Shown here piece by piece: positions 18,135 through 27,319 of a stretch of 64,000 nucleotides of DNA. The stretch lies in contig CP154795.1 of the NCBI GenBank assembly GCA_039565995.1, positions 3,906,001-3,970,000 of the forward strand, in the 5' to 3' direction. Below the pieces are notes generated by a model. That model was not told where the DNA came from, searched no databases, and was given only the letters and a program-made list of their open reading frames with translations. Within the stretch, counting starts at the first letter, position 1, and each line of letters begins with the position of its first letter. The stretch is from Propionibacteriaceae bacterium ZF39 (GTDB lineage: Bacteria; Actinomycetota; Actinomycetes; Propionibacteriales; Propionibacteriaceae). The position numbers and the translations under genes are program-made.

Positions 18135-18605
18135 ATGCTGATCACCCGCATCGCGGGCAATGTGCACGAGCAGGCGCTGCCTGCGGGCACCCACGTCGAG
18201 ACCATCACGGTGCCCAGCGCGCAGCTGGTCAAGCGCATCCAGAGGTTGCGCACCGACCACGACACCGAGGTGGGCCTGCGGTTGCCGACCGGTGCGCCCG
18301 ACCTCCGCGACGGCGACATCCTGTCGTTGGAGGGCGAGAACGCGATCGTGGTGCGCGTCGAGGCGTCCGACGTGCTGGTCATCGCGGCCCGCTCGATCCT
18401 GGAGATGGCGACCGTGGCCCACACGCTGGGCAACCGCCACCTGCAGGCGCAGTTCTTCGGTGCCGACTCCGAGTACGGGGCCGAGGTCATGGTCGTCCAG
18501 TACGACCACACCGTTCAGGCCTACCTCGACTCGGTGCGGGTGCCGTACGAGCGGCAGGAGCGGGTCATGCCCGTTCCGTTCCGACACAGCGAGCACACGC
18601 ATTGA
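18135..18605 (+). CDS. ureE: urease accessory protein UreE, nickel metallochaperone
   Basis: A 156-residue protein with the UreE N-terminal beta domain (AGNVHEQALPAGTHVETITV) and a C-terminal ferredoxin-like domain (MATVAHTLGNRHLQAQFFG). The His-rich tail is reduced to FRHSEHTH, enough for some nickel binding but shorter than in Klebsiella-type UreE. It hands Ni2+ to UreG. ATG preceded by AAGGAGCGG. ureF begins inside its stop codon (TTGA). Confidence 0.92.
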   Translation: MLITRIAGNVHEQALPAGTHVETITVPSAQLVKRIQRLRTDHDTEVGLRLPTGAPDLRDGDILSLEGENAIVVRVEASDVLVIAARSILEMATVAHTLGNRHLQAQFFGADSEYGAEVMVVQYDHTVQAYLDSVRVPYERQERVMPVPFRHSEHTH

Positions 18606-19240
18606 GGCCCTTGTCGCTGCTGCTCCAACTGAGCGACTCCGCCCTGCCCACGGGCGGGTTCAGCCATTCCTTCGGGTTCGAGCAGTACATCTCCCGCGGT
18701 GAGATCCACGACGCTGCCACCTTCTCGGCGTGGTTGCGCGTCTACACCGCCAACCAGCTGACTCACACCGATGCCCTCGCCATGCGCCTGTTCTATGAGG
18801 GCCTCCCCGAGGCCGATCTGGCCGACCGGGTGGTGGCCAGCACCCTGCCCGCCCAATTGCGGGCCGCCGACGTGGCCATGGCCAAGCGGCTGCGAACGAT
18901 CGGGGTCGACGCCCTGGGCGTCCCTCGCACCGACGTCGAGCTGGCGCACCCGGCGATCGAATTCGCTCGCGTCGCCCGGCACTTCGACGTGCCCTGTGCC
19001 GACGCGATCGTCGGGCACCTGAGTGCCACGGTGAACACCCTGACGCAGAACGCGGTGCGGGGGATCCCGATCGGGCAGTCCGACGGGCAGAGGGTCGTCA
19101 CGACCGCCCACGCCTGGATCGAGGACGCATGCCGGCGAGTGTGGACACTGGAGGAGGGCGACCTCGGCATGGTCGCCCCCGGGCTGGAAGTGGCCCAGAT
19201 GCAGCACGAGCGCCTGCGGGCGCGCATGTTCATGAGTTAG
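18602..19240 (+). CDS. ureF: urease accessory protein UreF
   Basis: A 212-residue helical protein with the UreF motif LLLQLSDSALPTGGFSHSFGFE at the N terminus. UreF with UreD forms the scaffold that positions UreG at the apo-urease active site. The start is TTG, overlapping the ureE stop by 4 bp; the family aligns from its first residues so this unusual codon is well supported. ureG follows after 3 bp. Confidence 0.93.
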   Translation: MRPLSLLLQLSDSALPTGGFSHSFGFEQYISRGEIHDAATFSAWLRVYTANQLTHTDALAMRLFYEGLPEADLADRVVASTLPAQLRAADVAMAKRLRTIGVDALGVPRTDVELAHPAIEFARVARHFDVPCADAIVGHLSATVNTLTQNAVRGIPIGQSDGQRVVTTAHAWIEDACRRVWTLEEGDLGMVAPGLEVAQMQHERLRARMFMS

Positions 19241-19243
19241 TCG

Positions 19244-19878
<635 letters not shown>

Positions 19879-19882
<4 letters not shown>

Positions 19883-20754
19883 GTTCGGCGTTGGGGTTCC
19901 GCGCGGTCGCGTCCGGGCCGGATGCGTACGCGGGGACGATGAACCTGTCCGTGGGGCGGGCCGGGGGCCGATCCCGGCCCGTGCGGACCGAGAGCTCCGG
20001 TGTCCTGCGGTTGATGAAGCCGTTGCACCTGGACGACTCGGGCCAGGTCGCGTACTTCGTGGTCAACCCGGGGGGCGCCTACTTCAGCGAGGCCTGCCGC
20101 ATGGACGTGGAGGTGCTGGCGGACGCCAACCTGCTGCTGTCCTCGCAGGGTGCCACCCGCATCTACCGGACGCCCCGCGGCCCGGCCGTGCAGGAGGCCC
20201 ACTTCACGGTGCGGTCCGGCGGACGCCTGGAATACGTTCCCGACCAGCTGATCGCCTACCGGGACGCCGACTACCGACAGGTGACCACGATCACCATGGC
20301 CCCCGACGCACAGGTATTCGTCGAGGAGATCGTCACGCCCGGCTGGGACCCCGACGGCACCCCCTTCACCTATGCGGGGATGCTGCTGCGCATGGAAGTC
20401 CATCACGTCGACGGCGGCCTGGTGTGTGCCGACAACGTGCGGATCGTGCCGGGCGACATCGGCGCGGCCATCGACGGCATCGGATACATGGAGGGCGCCT
20501 CGCACATGGGCAACGTGCTCATCCTGGGCCAGCACGTCGGCGACGCGTACGTCGAGGCCGTGCGCGAGGTGGTGGACACCTCGGGCCTGACGACGGCGGG
20601 CGTGACGTCCGGCTCGCGCCACGGGATCCCCTGGGTCATGGTGCGCGCGTTGGCGTCCTCGACCGACACGCTGAGCGCGATGGTCCTGGCGATCAACGAG
20701 CACGACCGGGCGGTGACCACCGGCCAGGGACGCCTCCACCTGCGGCGCTACTGA
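19879..20754 (+). CDS. ureD: urease accessory protein UreD/UreH
   Basis: A 291-residue protein with UreD family text: [64 protein letters not shown]. It is part of the UreD-UreF-UreG loading complex. It starts by ATGA overlap with ureG and is the last urease gene; five base pairs separate it from the stop of the convergent ArsR gene. Confidence 0.92.
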
Positions 20755-20759
20755 CCACG

Positions 20760-21068
20760 TCAGCCGTCGTGCCGGTGCCCCATGAAGTGCAGGACGTGGT
20801 GGGCGACCTCATCGATGAGGCGGTAGCGCACCAGCCGCCCTTCGCGGCGGGCCTGCACCCAACCCTGCTCCCGCAGCACCCGCAGGGCCTGGGATGCGGC
20901 CGTCTGGGAGATCCCCGCCGCAGCAGCCAGGTCGACCACGGGCGAGTCCGGGTGCAGGTGGATGTGCGAGAGCAGCTTCAGGCGCGTCGGGTCGGCCAGA
21001 AGCTCGAAGTGCCGGGCCCAGGCGTCGGATGAGGGGCCGGGCAGGTCGGGATCGTCGATCTTGGACAT
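20760..21068 (-). CDS. ArsR/SmtB-family metal sensor, probably nickel-responsive
   Basis: A 102-residue winged-helix repressor: WARHFELLADPTRLKLLSHIHLHPDSPVVDLAAAAGISQTAASQALRVLREQGWVQARREGRLVRYRL covers the whole ArsR HTH and wing. It ends HHVLHFMGHRHDG, a His-rich tail like those that bind Ni/Co in NmtR/KmtR-type sensors; there is no Cys motif for As or Cd. It is divergent from the ABC importer across a perfect operator and convergent with urease. ATG at 21068 has GAGGGG 7 nt upstream. The nickel assignment is inferred from neighbours and the tail. Confidence 0.82.
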   Translation of the reverse strand: MSKIDDPDLPGPSSDAWARHFELLADPTRLKLLSHIHLHPDSPVVDLAAAAGISQTAASQALRVLREQGWVQARREGRLVRYRLIDEVAHHVLHFMGHRHDG

Positions 21069-21102
21069 TCCCACCCCCTCGGCCTCAGCACCTTGCTACG
21101 CT

Positions 21103-21132
21103 CCAATATGTGTCCAGCCAGACACATATTGG
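21103..21132. promoter_or_regulatory. perfect inverted-repeat operator between arsR-type gene and nickel importer
   Basis: CCAATATGTGTC and GACACATATTGG form a perfect 12-bp inverted repeat with a 6-bp CAGCCA spacer. It lies 35 bp from the regulator start and 13 bp from the importer's ATG, and is AT-rich in a GC-rich region. ArsR-family sensors bind imperfect dyads of this size, so it is the likely binding site for the adjacent regulator. Confidence 0.75.
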
Positions 21133-21145
21133 GAAGGACCCACCC

Positions 21146-22774
21146 ATGCTAACTCGCCTCATGTCGCGCGCAGGGGTTGCCCTGATCGCCGGCACCCTCG
21201 CGCTCACGGCGTGTTCTGCACCCCAGAGTGCAACCCGCACCTCCGACCAGAGCGGGGACCGGGCCACGAGGATCGTCCTGGCCGATGCCTACGACCTCGG
21301 CGGGTTCAACCCCATCAGCGGCTACGGCGAACTCGGCGTCTCGCCGTTGTACGACGGTTTGATGCGGCTCGACAGCTCTGGCGATGACAGGCTGCCCGCC
21401 TTCGCGCCCGCCCTCGCCACGGCGCCGCCCACGAGCAACGCCGACTTCACCGAGTGGACCGTTCCGCTGCGCAGCGGGGTCACCTTCCACGACGGCACCT
21501 CGTTCGATGCCGCCGACGTGGTGGCCACCTACGAGGCCGTCCTCGACCCGGCGAGCGCGTCCGAGATCGCGTCGGCGTTCGAGATGATCGACGCGGTCAC
21601 CGGCCAGGCCACCGATGCCGGGGAGTCGGTCACGTTCACCCTCAAATATCCGTACGCCGACTTCCCCGCGCGTCTGCTGCTCGTCATCGCCCCCTCCGAG
21701 AAGCTGACCGGCGGGCTGGCGTCCGAATCGAGTCTCAACCGCGAGCCGGTCGGCACCGGGCCTTACCGGCTGGCCGAGCTCAGCACCGACAGGGCGGTGT
21801 TCGTCGTCAATGAGTCGTACTGGGGGTCGGTCCCGCAGGTCCGGGAGCTGACGACGGTCCATCTGCCTGACGACGGCGCGCGCGCGATGCGTGTGGCGGC
21901 GGGAGAGTTCGACGGCACGGTGCTGCCACCGGCCCTCGCCAAGACGTTCGAGGCCCGCAACGGCTTCTCGGTCGAGCCCGCACGCTCCGCCGACTGGCGG
22001 GGCGTGTCACTCCCCGCTGACGTCGCGTTCACCGCTGACCCCCAGGTGCGCATCGCGCTCAACCTGGCGGTCGACCGCGAGGCGATCGTCTCGAAGGTGC
22101 TGGCCGGCTACGGCACGGCCGCGCACACCCCCGTGTCCCCGATGTACGGCGACGCGTTCGACCCGGAGGCCGCCTTCCCCTTCGATCCGGACCGGGCCCG
22201 AGCGATGCTCGCCGCCGCCGGCTGGACGCCGGGGCCGGACGGCGTACTCGTCAAGGGCGACGACCGGGCGACCTTCACGGTCGCGGTCAGCCCCACCGAC
22301 TCGCTGCGCCGCGATCTGGCGACCGCCTTCGCGGCCGACATGAAGAAGATCGGCGTCGAAGTGAAGCTGGAGGCCCTCGGCTGGGACAAGATCGAGCCCC
22401 GCATCGGCGATCTGGGCATCCTGCTCGGTGGGGGCGACAAGCCGTACTCCCTCGACACCCAGGTGTTCGCGGCGCTGCACACCCCGATCGACGGCACGGC
22501 AGTCTGGGACAACCCCGGCCGCTTCGGCACCCCCGCCCTGGACGCCGCGCTCGATGAGGCCCGCCGCACCGCCGACGAGTCCCGCCGCACGACCCTGTAT
22601 CGCGAGGTGCAGTCCGAATACCTGACGGACCCGTCGTACGTGTTCCTGGCGTTCCTCGAGCACACCTATGTGGTGCGCGACAGCGACTGGAAGCGGGCAC
22701 CCGTGACGGTGGAGCCGCACGCCCACGGCGTCAACTGGGGCCCGTGGTGGAACCTCGCCACGTGGACGCGCTGA
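21146..22774 (+). CDS. nickel/peptide-class ABC transporter substrate-binding lipoprotein
   Basis: A 542-residue family-5 extracellular solute-binding protein. It has a lipoprotein signal peptide (GVALIAGTLALTAC, cleavage before Cys), then FNPISGYGELGVSPLYDGLM and LRSGVTFHDGTSFDAADVV, hallmarks of DppA/NikA proteins. With four ABC genes and the adjacent metal sensor it is best read as nickel uptake for urease, though dipeptide or metallophore binding cannot be excluded. ATG has GGAAGGA upstream. It starts a tight operon. Confidence 0.85.
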   Translation: MLTRLMSRAGVALIAGTLALTACSAPQSATRTSDQSGDRATRIVLADAYDLGGFNPISGYGELGVSPLYDGLMRLDSSGDDRLPAFAPALATAPPTSNADFTEWTVPLRSGVTFHDGTSFDAADVVATYEAVLDPASASEIASAFEMIDAVTGQATDAGESVTFTLKYPYADFPARLLLVIAPSEKLTGGLASESSLNREPVGTGPYRLAELSTDRAVFVVNESYWGSVPQVRELTTVHLPDDGARAMRVAAGEFDGTVLPPALAKTFEARNGFSVEPARSADWRGVSLPADVAFTADPQVRIALNLAVDREAIVSKVLAGYGTAAHTPVSPMYGDAFDPEAAFPFDPDRARAMLAAAGWTPGPDGVLVKGDDRATFTVAVSPTDSLRRDLATAFAADMKKIGVEVKLEALGWDKIEPRIGDLGILLGGGDKPYSLDTQVFAALHTPIDGTAVWDNPGRFGTPALDAALDEARRTADESRRTTLYREVQSEYLTDPSYVFLAFLEHTYVVRDSDWKRAPVTVEPHAHGVNWGPWWNLATWTR

Positions 22775-22780
22775 CCCGAC

Positions 22781-23800
22781 ATGACCACGACCGCCGCCAG
22801 CTTCACCGCCGCCCGCACCGCACGTCGCCGACGTGAGGTGCGGGGGCTGGTGTGGCGGCGGCTGGCGGTGCTGGTCCCCCTGCTGGCCGTGATCTCGATG
22901 GGTGTGTTCCTCCTGGCGGACGCGTCGCCCTTCGACCCCCTCGTCGGCTATCTGGGCGACCGTTACCAGTTCACCAGCGACGCCCAGCGCGACACGCTCA
23001 CCCAGACGCTGCAGCTCGACCAGAGCTGGTGGGTCGCCTGGACGACGTGGCTGGGCGGGCTCGTGCAGGGCGATCTGGGGCACTCCCGCGCGTACGCGAT
23101 GCCGGTGGCCGACCTCATCGCGCAGCGCCTCCCCTGGACCCTGCTGCTGTCGACGGCCGGGCTCGTGATCGCCGTGGTCCTGGGTGTTGCCGGTGGGGCC
23201 ATGGCCGCGCTGCGGCCGGGGTCGGTGATCGATCGGCTGGTCCACGGTGTATCGATGGTCGTGCAGGCCGTGCCCCCCTTCGTGGTGGCCATGCTGGCCA
23301 TCCTGGTGGGGGCCTTGGCGCTGGGCTGGTTCCCGGCGGGCGGGGCGTCCCCCATCTCCGGGCCCCGCACCATCGGTGCCGTCGCACACCACCTGGCATT
23401 GCCCGCCCTCGTGCTGGGCCTGTCGCAGACGCCGTGGCTGTTGCTCGCCGTGCGCGCCGAGGTCACCGCGGGGCTGTCGTCCGACCCCGTTCGTGCCGCC
23501 GTCTCCCGGGGCATCGGGTGGCCGCGGGTCGTGACCGGACACGTGCTGCCGCAGGCGTGGGCACCGCTGGCGACGCTGGCGGGCGTTCGGTTGCCGGAGT
23601 TGATCGTGGGCGCCGTGTTGGTCGAGGAGGTGTTCGCCTGGCCGGGCCTCGCCGCAGCGCTGGTTACGTCGGCCCGTGTGCTCGACCTGCCCCTGTTGGC
23701 GTTCCTGACCCTGGCGAGCACGGCGCTGGTGCTGCTGGGATCGCTGCTGGCCGACGTCGCGTACCTGCGTCTCGACCCCAGGGTGCGTGCCGATGACTGA
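22781..23800 (+). CDS. nickel/peptide ABC transporter permease (NikB-like)
   Basis: A 339-residue permease with the DppB/NikB layout: an N-terminal helix (LAVLVPLLAVISMGVFLLADASPFDP), a periplasmic loop, then five helices. The cytoplasmic coupling (EAA) loop sits in VRAAVSRGIGWPRVVTGHVLP, ending LIVGAVLVEEVFAWPGLAAAL. It follows the binding protein by 6 bp and overlaps the next permease by 8 bp. Confidence 0.9.
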   Translation: MTTTAASFTAARTARRRREVRGLVWRRLAVLVPLLAVISMGVFLLADASPFDPLVGYLGDRYQFTSDAQRDTLTQTLQLDQSWWVAWTTWLGGLVQGDLGHSRAYAMPVADLIAQRLPWTLLLSTAGLVIAVVLGVAGGAMAALRPGSVIDRLVHGVSMVVQAVPPFVVAMLAILVGALALGWFPAGGASPISGPRTIGAVAHHLALPALVLGLSQTPWLLLAVRAEVTAGLSSDPVRAAVSRGIGWPRVVTGHVLPQAWAPLATLAGVRLPELIVGAVLVEEVFAWPGLAAALVTSARVLDLPLLAFLTLASTALVLLGSLLADVAYLRLDPRVRADD

Positions 23801-24647
23801 CGCGGTGGTCACGGGGGCGACCCCGTCGGTGCGGTTTCGATGGCTGCCCTGGGCCTGGCTCGGGCTGGCCGCGATCGTGCTGTACGCGGTAGTGGTCCCC
23901 CTGCTGGCGCCGGCCGCCTGGCACGAGGTCGACCTGGCCGCGGCCCGCCAGGCGCCGTCGCAGGCGCACTGGTTCGGCACCGACAGCACCGGCCGTGACC
24001 TGTTCGTGCGGGTGGCCGAAGGGCTGCGGGTCAGCCTCGTGATCGCGGTCATCTGCTCGGTCACCTCCACGCTGATCGGGGTAGCCGTGGGCACCTTCGC
24101 CGCGGTGGCCGGCGGGGTGATCGACGGCGTCCTCATGCGGTTCACCGACGCGACCAACGCGCTGCCGCACCTGCTGCTGGGCATCACGATCGTGGCCTTC
24201 TTCCCGGGGTCCCTGGTCGCGATCATCGCCTCGATCGCGCTGACCCACTGGCCCCAGGTAGCCCGCATCGTGCGCTCGGTGGCCGTGACCACCCGGCGCA
24301 TGGAGTTCGTCGACGCCGCTTACCTCGCCGGCGCCCGCCGGCGCGACGTGACCGTGCGGCACATCCTCCCGGCGGTCTCGGGGCAGGCCGCGGTGGCGAT
24401 CGTGCTGCTGCTGCCGCACGCGATCTGGCACGAGTCCACGCTGTCGTTCCTCGGGTTGGGGCTGGCTCCCGACGCTGCCTCCCTCGGCACGCTGCTGGCG
24501 ATCGCGCGCGGCGAGATGCTCATCGGCGCCTGGTGGGCGCTCGCCTTCCCCGCTCTCGTGCTCGTGGGGACCACGCTCGCGGCGTCCGGCATCGCGCACC
24601 GGCTGCAGCGCAGGTTCGCGCCCGTCGCGGAAGCGCGGGTCGCGTGA
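23793..24647 (+). CDS. nickel/peptide ABC transporter permease (NikC-like)
   Basis: A 284-residue permease of the DppC/NikC type: HWFGTDSTGRDLFVRVAEGLRVSLVIAV is the diagnostic N-terminal block, and the EAA coupling loop is VDAAYLAGARRRDVTVRHILP. About six helices. The ATG at 23793 lies inside the NikB-like coding end (ATGACTGA). Its stop shares a base with the next gene's start. Confidence 0.9.
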   Translation: MTDAVVTGATPSVRFRWLPWAWLGLAAIVLYAVVVPLLAPAAWHEVDLAAARQAPSQAHWFGTDSTGRDLFVRVAEGLRVSLVIAVICSVTSTLIGVAVGTFAAVAGGVIDGVLMRFTDATNALPHLLLGITIVAFFPGSLVAIIASIALTHWPQVARIVRSVAVTTRRMEFVDAAYLAGARRRDVTVRHILPAVSGQAAVAIVLLLPHAIWHESTLSFLGLGLAPDAASLGTLLAIARGEMLIGAWWALAFPALVLVGTTLAASGIAHRLQRRFAPVAEARVA

Positions 24648-25519
24648 TGGCAACCCGCGCCGAGGTCACCGGCTTGACCCTCCGCATCCCGACCCGGGTG
24701 GCCGGGCGCCCCACGTTCGTCCACGCGGCCACCGACGTCTCGATCACCCTGGCGGCCGGACGCGTGCACGCCCTGGTCGGCGAGTCCGGCAGCGGCAAGT
24801 CGGTGCTCGCCTCGACCTTGACCGGTCTGCTGCCCCCGGGGACCCGCGTGAGCGGCCGCGTAGTCGTCGACGGGATCGACGTGACGCCCGCCCTGGGTAC
24901 GCCGCGGCATCGCATCTGGGGCCTTCTGCGCGGCCGCGTCGTCGGGAGCGTGGCCCAATCGGCGGCCACGTCCTTCACGCCGACCCGCACCATCGGCAGC
25001 CAGCTGCTCGAGGCGATCGAGGCTCTGGGGGGCACCCGGTCGGTCGACGAACTTGCCGACATCGCGCGCCTGCCGGCCTGGGCGCTCGCCGCGTACCCCC
25101 ACGAACTGTCGGGCGGGCTGGTGGGGCGAGCGGCGGTGGCCGCAGCCCTGGCCGGGCAACCGTCGATCATCGTGGCCGACGAGCCCACGGCGTCCCTGGA
25201 TCGTGACCTGGCCGGACAGGTGCTCGACCTGCTGCGCGACCAGGCCGACGCCGGGGCGTCCGTGCTGCTGATCACCCACGACGTGGCCGGTCTGCTCGAC
25301 CGTGCGGTGGCAGACGACGTGTCGGTGATGTACGCCGGGCGCATCGTCGAACGGGGTGGGGCCGCGCAGGTGTGGGACGACCCCCGGGCGGCCTACACCA
25401 GGGCCCTGCTGGCGGCGCTGCCCCGCAACGGCCTGCACGTCGTCCCCGGCGACCCGCCGGCGCTCACCGACCTGGCCGAGGGCGTCCGGTTCGAGGACCG
25501 AGTGGGGGGTGCGTTGTGA
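24647..25519 (+). CDS. nickel/peptide ABC transporter ATPase (NikD-like)
   Basis: A 290-residue ATPase. Walker A GESGSGKSVLA and Walker B IIVADEPTASLD are intact, and the C-terminal oligopeptide-ABC extension is present (MYAGRIVERGGAAQVWDDP). The signature helix reads LSGGLVGRAAVAAAL, where most relatives have LSGGMRQR: the residues after LSGG differ. ATG overlaps the NikC stop. It pairs with the next ATPase. Confidence 0.88.
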   Translation: MATRAEVTGLTLRIPTRVAGRPTFVHAATDVSITLAAGRVHALVGESGSGKSVLASTLTGLLPPGTRVSGRVVVDGIDVTPALGTPRHRIWGLLRGRVVGSVAQSAATSFTPTRTIGSQLLEAIEALGGTRSVDELADIARLPAWALAAYPHELSGGLVGRAAVAAALAGQPSIIVADEPTASLDRDLAGQVLDLLRDQADAGASVLLITHDVAGLLDRAVADDVSVMYAGRIVERGGAAQVWDDPRAAYTRALLAALPRNGLHVVPGDPPALTDLAEGVRFEDRVGGAL

Positions 25520-26277
25520 GCGGGGCGAGCCTCGCGCGTGTGGCGATCGCGCCGGGCGGACTGGAGGCGCAGGGCGGGCTGGTGGCGCAGGGCGTGCGGG
25601 TGTCCTACGACGGGCGCATCGTGCTCGACGGGGTGTCGCTGAGCCTGCCCCGCGGGCGCACCATCGGTCTGGTCGGGCCGTCGGGGGTCGGCAAGTCGAC
25701 GCTGGCGCGGGTCCTGGCGGGGCTGCTGGTGCCCGAGGCAGGCACGGTCACCCACGACGGCGAACCCGTGGTGACCCGGCGGGGGCGCATGGGCGACCGG
25801 GTGGGCATGCTGTTCCAGTCGCCGCGCCGCTCCTGCAACCCCCAACAACGATTGGGCGACCTGATCGCCGAGCCGCTGCGCTACCGGAAGCGTCGGGCGC
25901 CGCGGTCGGCCCACGCCGCACGCGTGGCCGAGGTCGCCACCGAGGTGGGCCTGACCGCCGACCTTCTCGGACGCCTGCCCGCCGAGGTCAGCGATGGCCA
26001 GCTCCAGCGCGCTGCACTGGCCCGCGCCCTGGTCGCGGATCCGTGCCACCTCATCTGCGATGAGGCCACCGCCATGCTGGACGCCATCACCACCGCCTCG
26101 ATCGTGGCCGTCCTGCGCCGCCGGGCGGACGCCGGGCTCGGCGTACTCGCGATCAGCCACGATCGCGAACTGCTGGACGCCTGGGCCGACGACGTCGTCG
26201 AGCTCAGTCAGGGGCAAGCGTCACCGGCGGCCGTTCGAAGGCCCCGTCGGCCGGATTGCCGGACGGGGGCATGGTGA
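25516..26277 (+). CDS. nickel/peptide ABC transporter ATPase (NikE-like)
   Basis: A 253-residue ATPase with Walker A GPSGVGKSTLA and Walker B LICDEATAMLD. The signature motif is VSDGQLQRAAL instead of LSGGQ, with the second Gly replaced by Asp; this is tolerated in some ABC pairs. GTG start overlaps the NikD stop. The last 74 bp overlap, tail to tail, the convergent kinase-like gene, so the end of this protein (RRPRRPDCRTGAW) may be an extension without function. Confidence 0.85.
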   Translation: MSGASLARVAIAPGGLEAQGGLVAQGVRVSYDGRIVLDGVSLSLPRGRTIGLVGPSGVGKSTLARVLAGLLVPEAGTVTHDGEPVVTRRGRMGDRVGMLFQSPRRSCNPQQRLGDLIAEPLRYRKRRAPRSAHAARVAEVATEVGLTADLLGRLPAEVSDGQLQRAALARALVADPCHLICDEATAMLDAITTASIVAVLRRRADAGLGVLAISHDRELLDAWADDVVELSQGQASPAAVRRPRRPDCRTGAW

Positions 26278-27319
26278 ATTCGCGGCGTACGCCCTCGCCT
26301 TCTTCGTTGACCAGCAGGACGGTCGCCACATTGCGCCGCCCGACGGGCAGCAGCCGGGCGACGAAGGTGTCGCCGCGCTCGGCATCGCCGAGGGTGTCGA
26401 CGGTGGCCCCGAGGACATTGCGGCAGACTTCGTCGGCGCAGTCGGTGCGACGATCGTCGATCAGGGTCACGGTCGCCCCGCGCTCGCGGGCCGAGCGGGC
26501 AGCCTGGGTGACCTCTCGGGTGGAGAACCCCCGGCCCCGGATCGCATCCCGCAGCGACGCCTCCACCAGCCGGCACTCGCGGCGTTCGTCCGGCGTCAGC
26601 TCCTGACCGCTCTCGATCCGGTCGAGCAGCCCACCGATCTGGGCGAGCAACCGGGTGCGATAGTCGCGACGGGCCTCGGCGCGGGAGGCGAGCGTGACCA
26701 GTTGTTCGAGGGCGATGCCCTCCTCGTGGAGAGCCATGACCTCACGCGCCCGCGACCGGCGCATCACGAGTCGATAGACCGAGCCGGCCACCATGGCGGT
26801 GAGGATGGCCAATTGTTCGAGCCCGTCCGACAACGGGACGTCCTTGATCAGGCCCCACAGGACCCCCGCCACGATCACCGCCAGCGTCATCAGCCAGGCC
26901 CACCTGACCCAGCCGATCATCGTCAACAGGGCCAACGCGAGAGTGGCGGAGGTGGCCGGCCACAGCACCGACAACTCCCCCACGGGTGTCTTCACCTGGC
27001 TGCCCACCAGGGCCAGGACCGGGAACCAGCCGAGACTGATCACGCGGGCCATGCGGGTCCGGCCCAGTCGCGTCGACAGCGGCGCGGCCGCCACGAACGC
27101 CGACAGCGGCACCGCGACCAACAACACGAGCCAGGGGTTGAAGTAGTTGTTCCAGTTCCCCAGCGTGAGCGCGAGCGCGAACCCGAACTGGGCCAGGAAC
27201 CAGCCCCACCCCGGGAACGGTGCGAGCGGGGGCTCCCGGTCGGGCGGGGCGACGCGGTGCATGAACGCGCGCCAGCGAGCCCAACGAACAGGCGCAGTCC
27301 CGGGCGTACTCGTCGTCAC
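26204..27319 (-). CDS. membrane protein resembling a histidine kinase without a recognisable ATPase motif
   Basis: A 371-residue protein with about six hydrophobic segments in residues 40-200 and a cytoplasmic tail of about 170 residues. The tail opens like a kinase dimerisation helix (ALEQLVTLASRAEARRDYRTRLLAQIGGLL), but I find none of the N, G1 or G2 boxes of an ATPase domain. It is the third gene of an RR-HK operon and overlaps the kinase by 4 bp. It may modulate that kinase or carry a degenerate kinase domain. Confidence 0.6.
   Translation of the reverse strand: MTTSTPGTAPVRWARWRAFMHRVAPPDREPPLAPFPGWGWFLAQFGFALALTLGNWNNYFNPWLVLLVAVPLSAFVAAAPLSTRLGRTRMARVISLGWFPVLALVGSQVKTPVGELSVLWPATSATLALALLTMIGWVRWAWLMTLAVIVAGVLWGLIKDVPLSDGLEQLAILTAMVAGSVYRLVMRRSRAREVMALHEEGIALEQLVTLASRAEARRDYRTRLLAQIGGLLDRIESGQELTPDERRECRLVEASLRDAIRGRGFSTREVTQAARSARERGATVTLIDDRRTDCADEVCRNVLGATVDTLGDAERGDTFVARLLPVGRRNVATVLLVNEEGEGVRREFTMPPSGNPADGAFERPPVTLAPD

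Noticed and set aside
22007-24301. 764-residue open frame on the minus strand through the nickel permeases
   Set aside because: Antisense of conserved ABC transporter genes; low-complexity Gln/His/Arg text, as expected of a GC-rich shadow.
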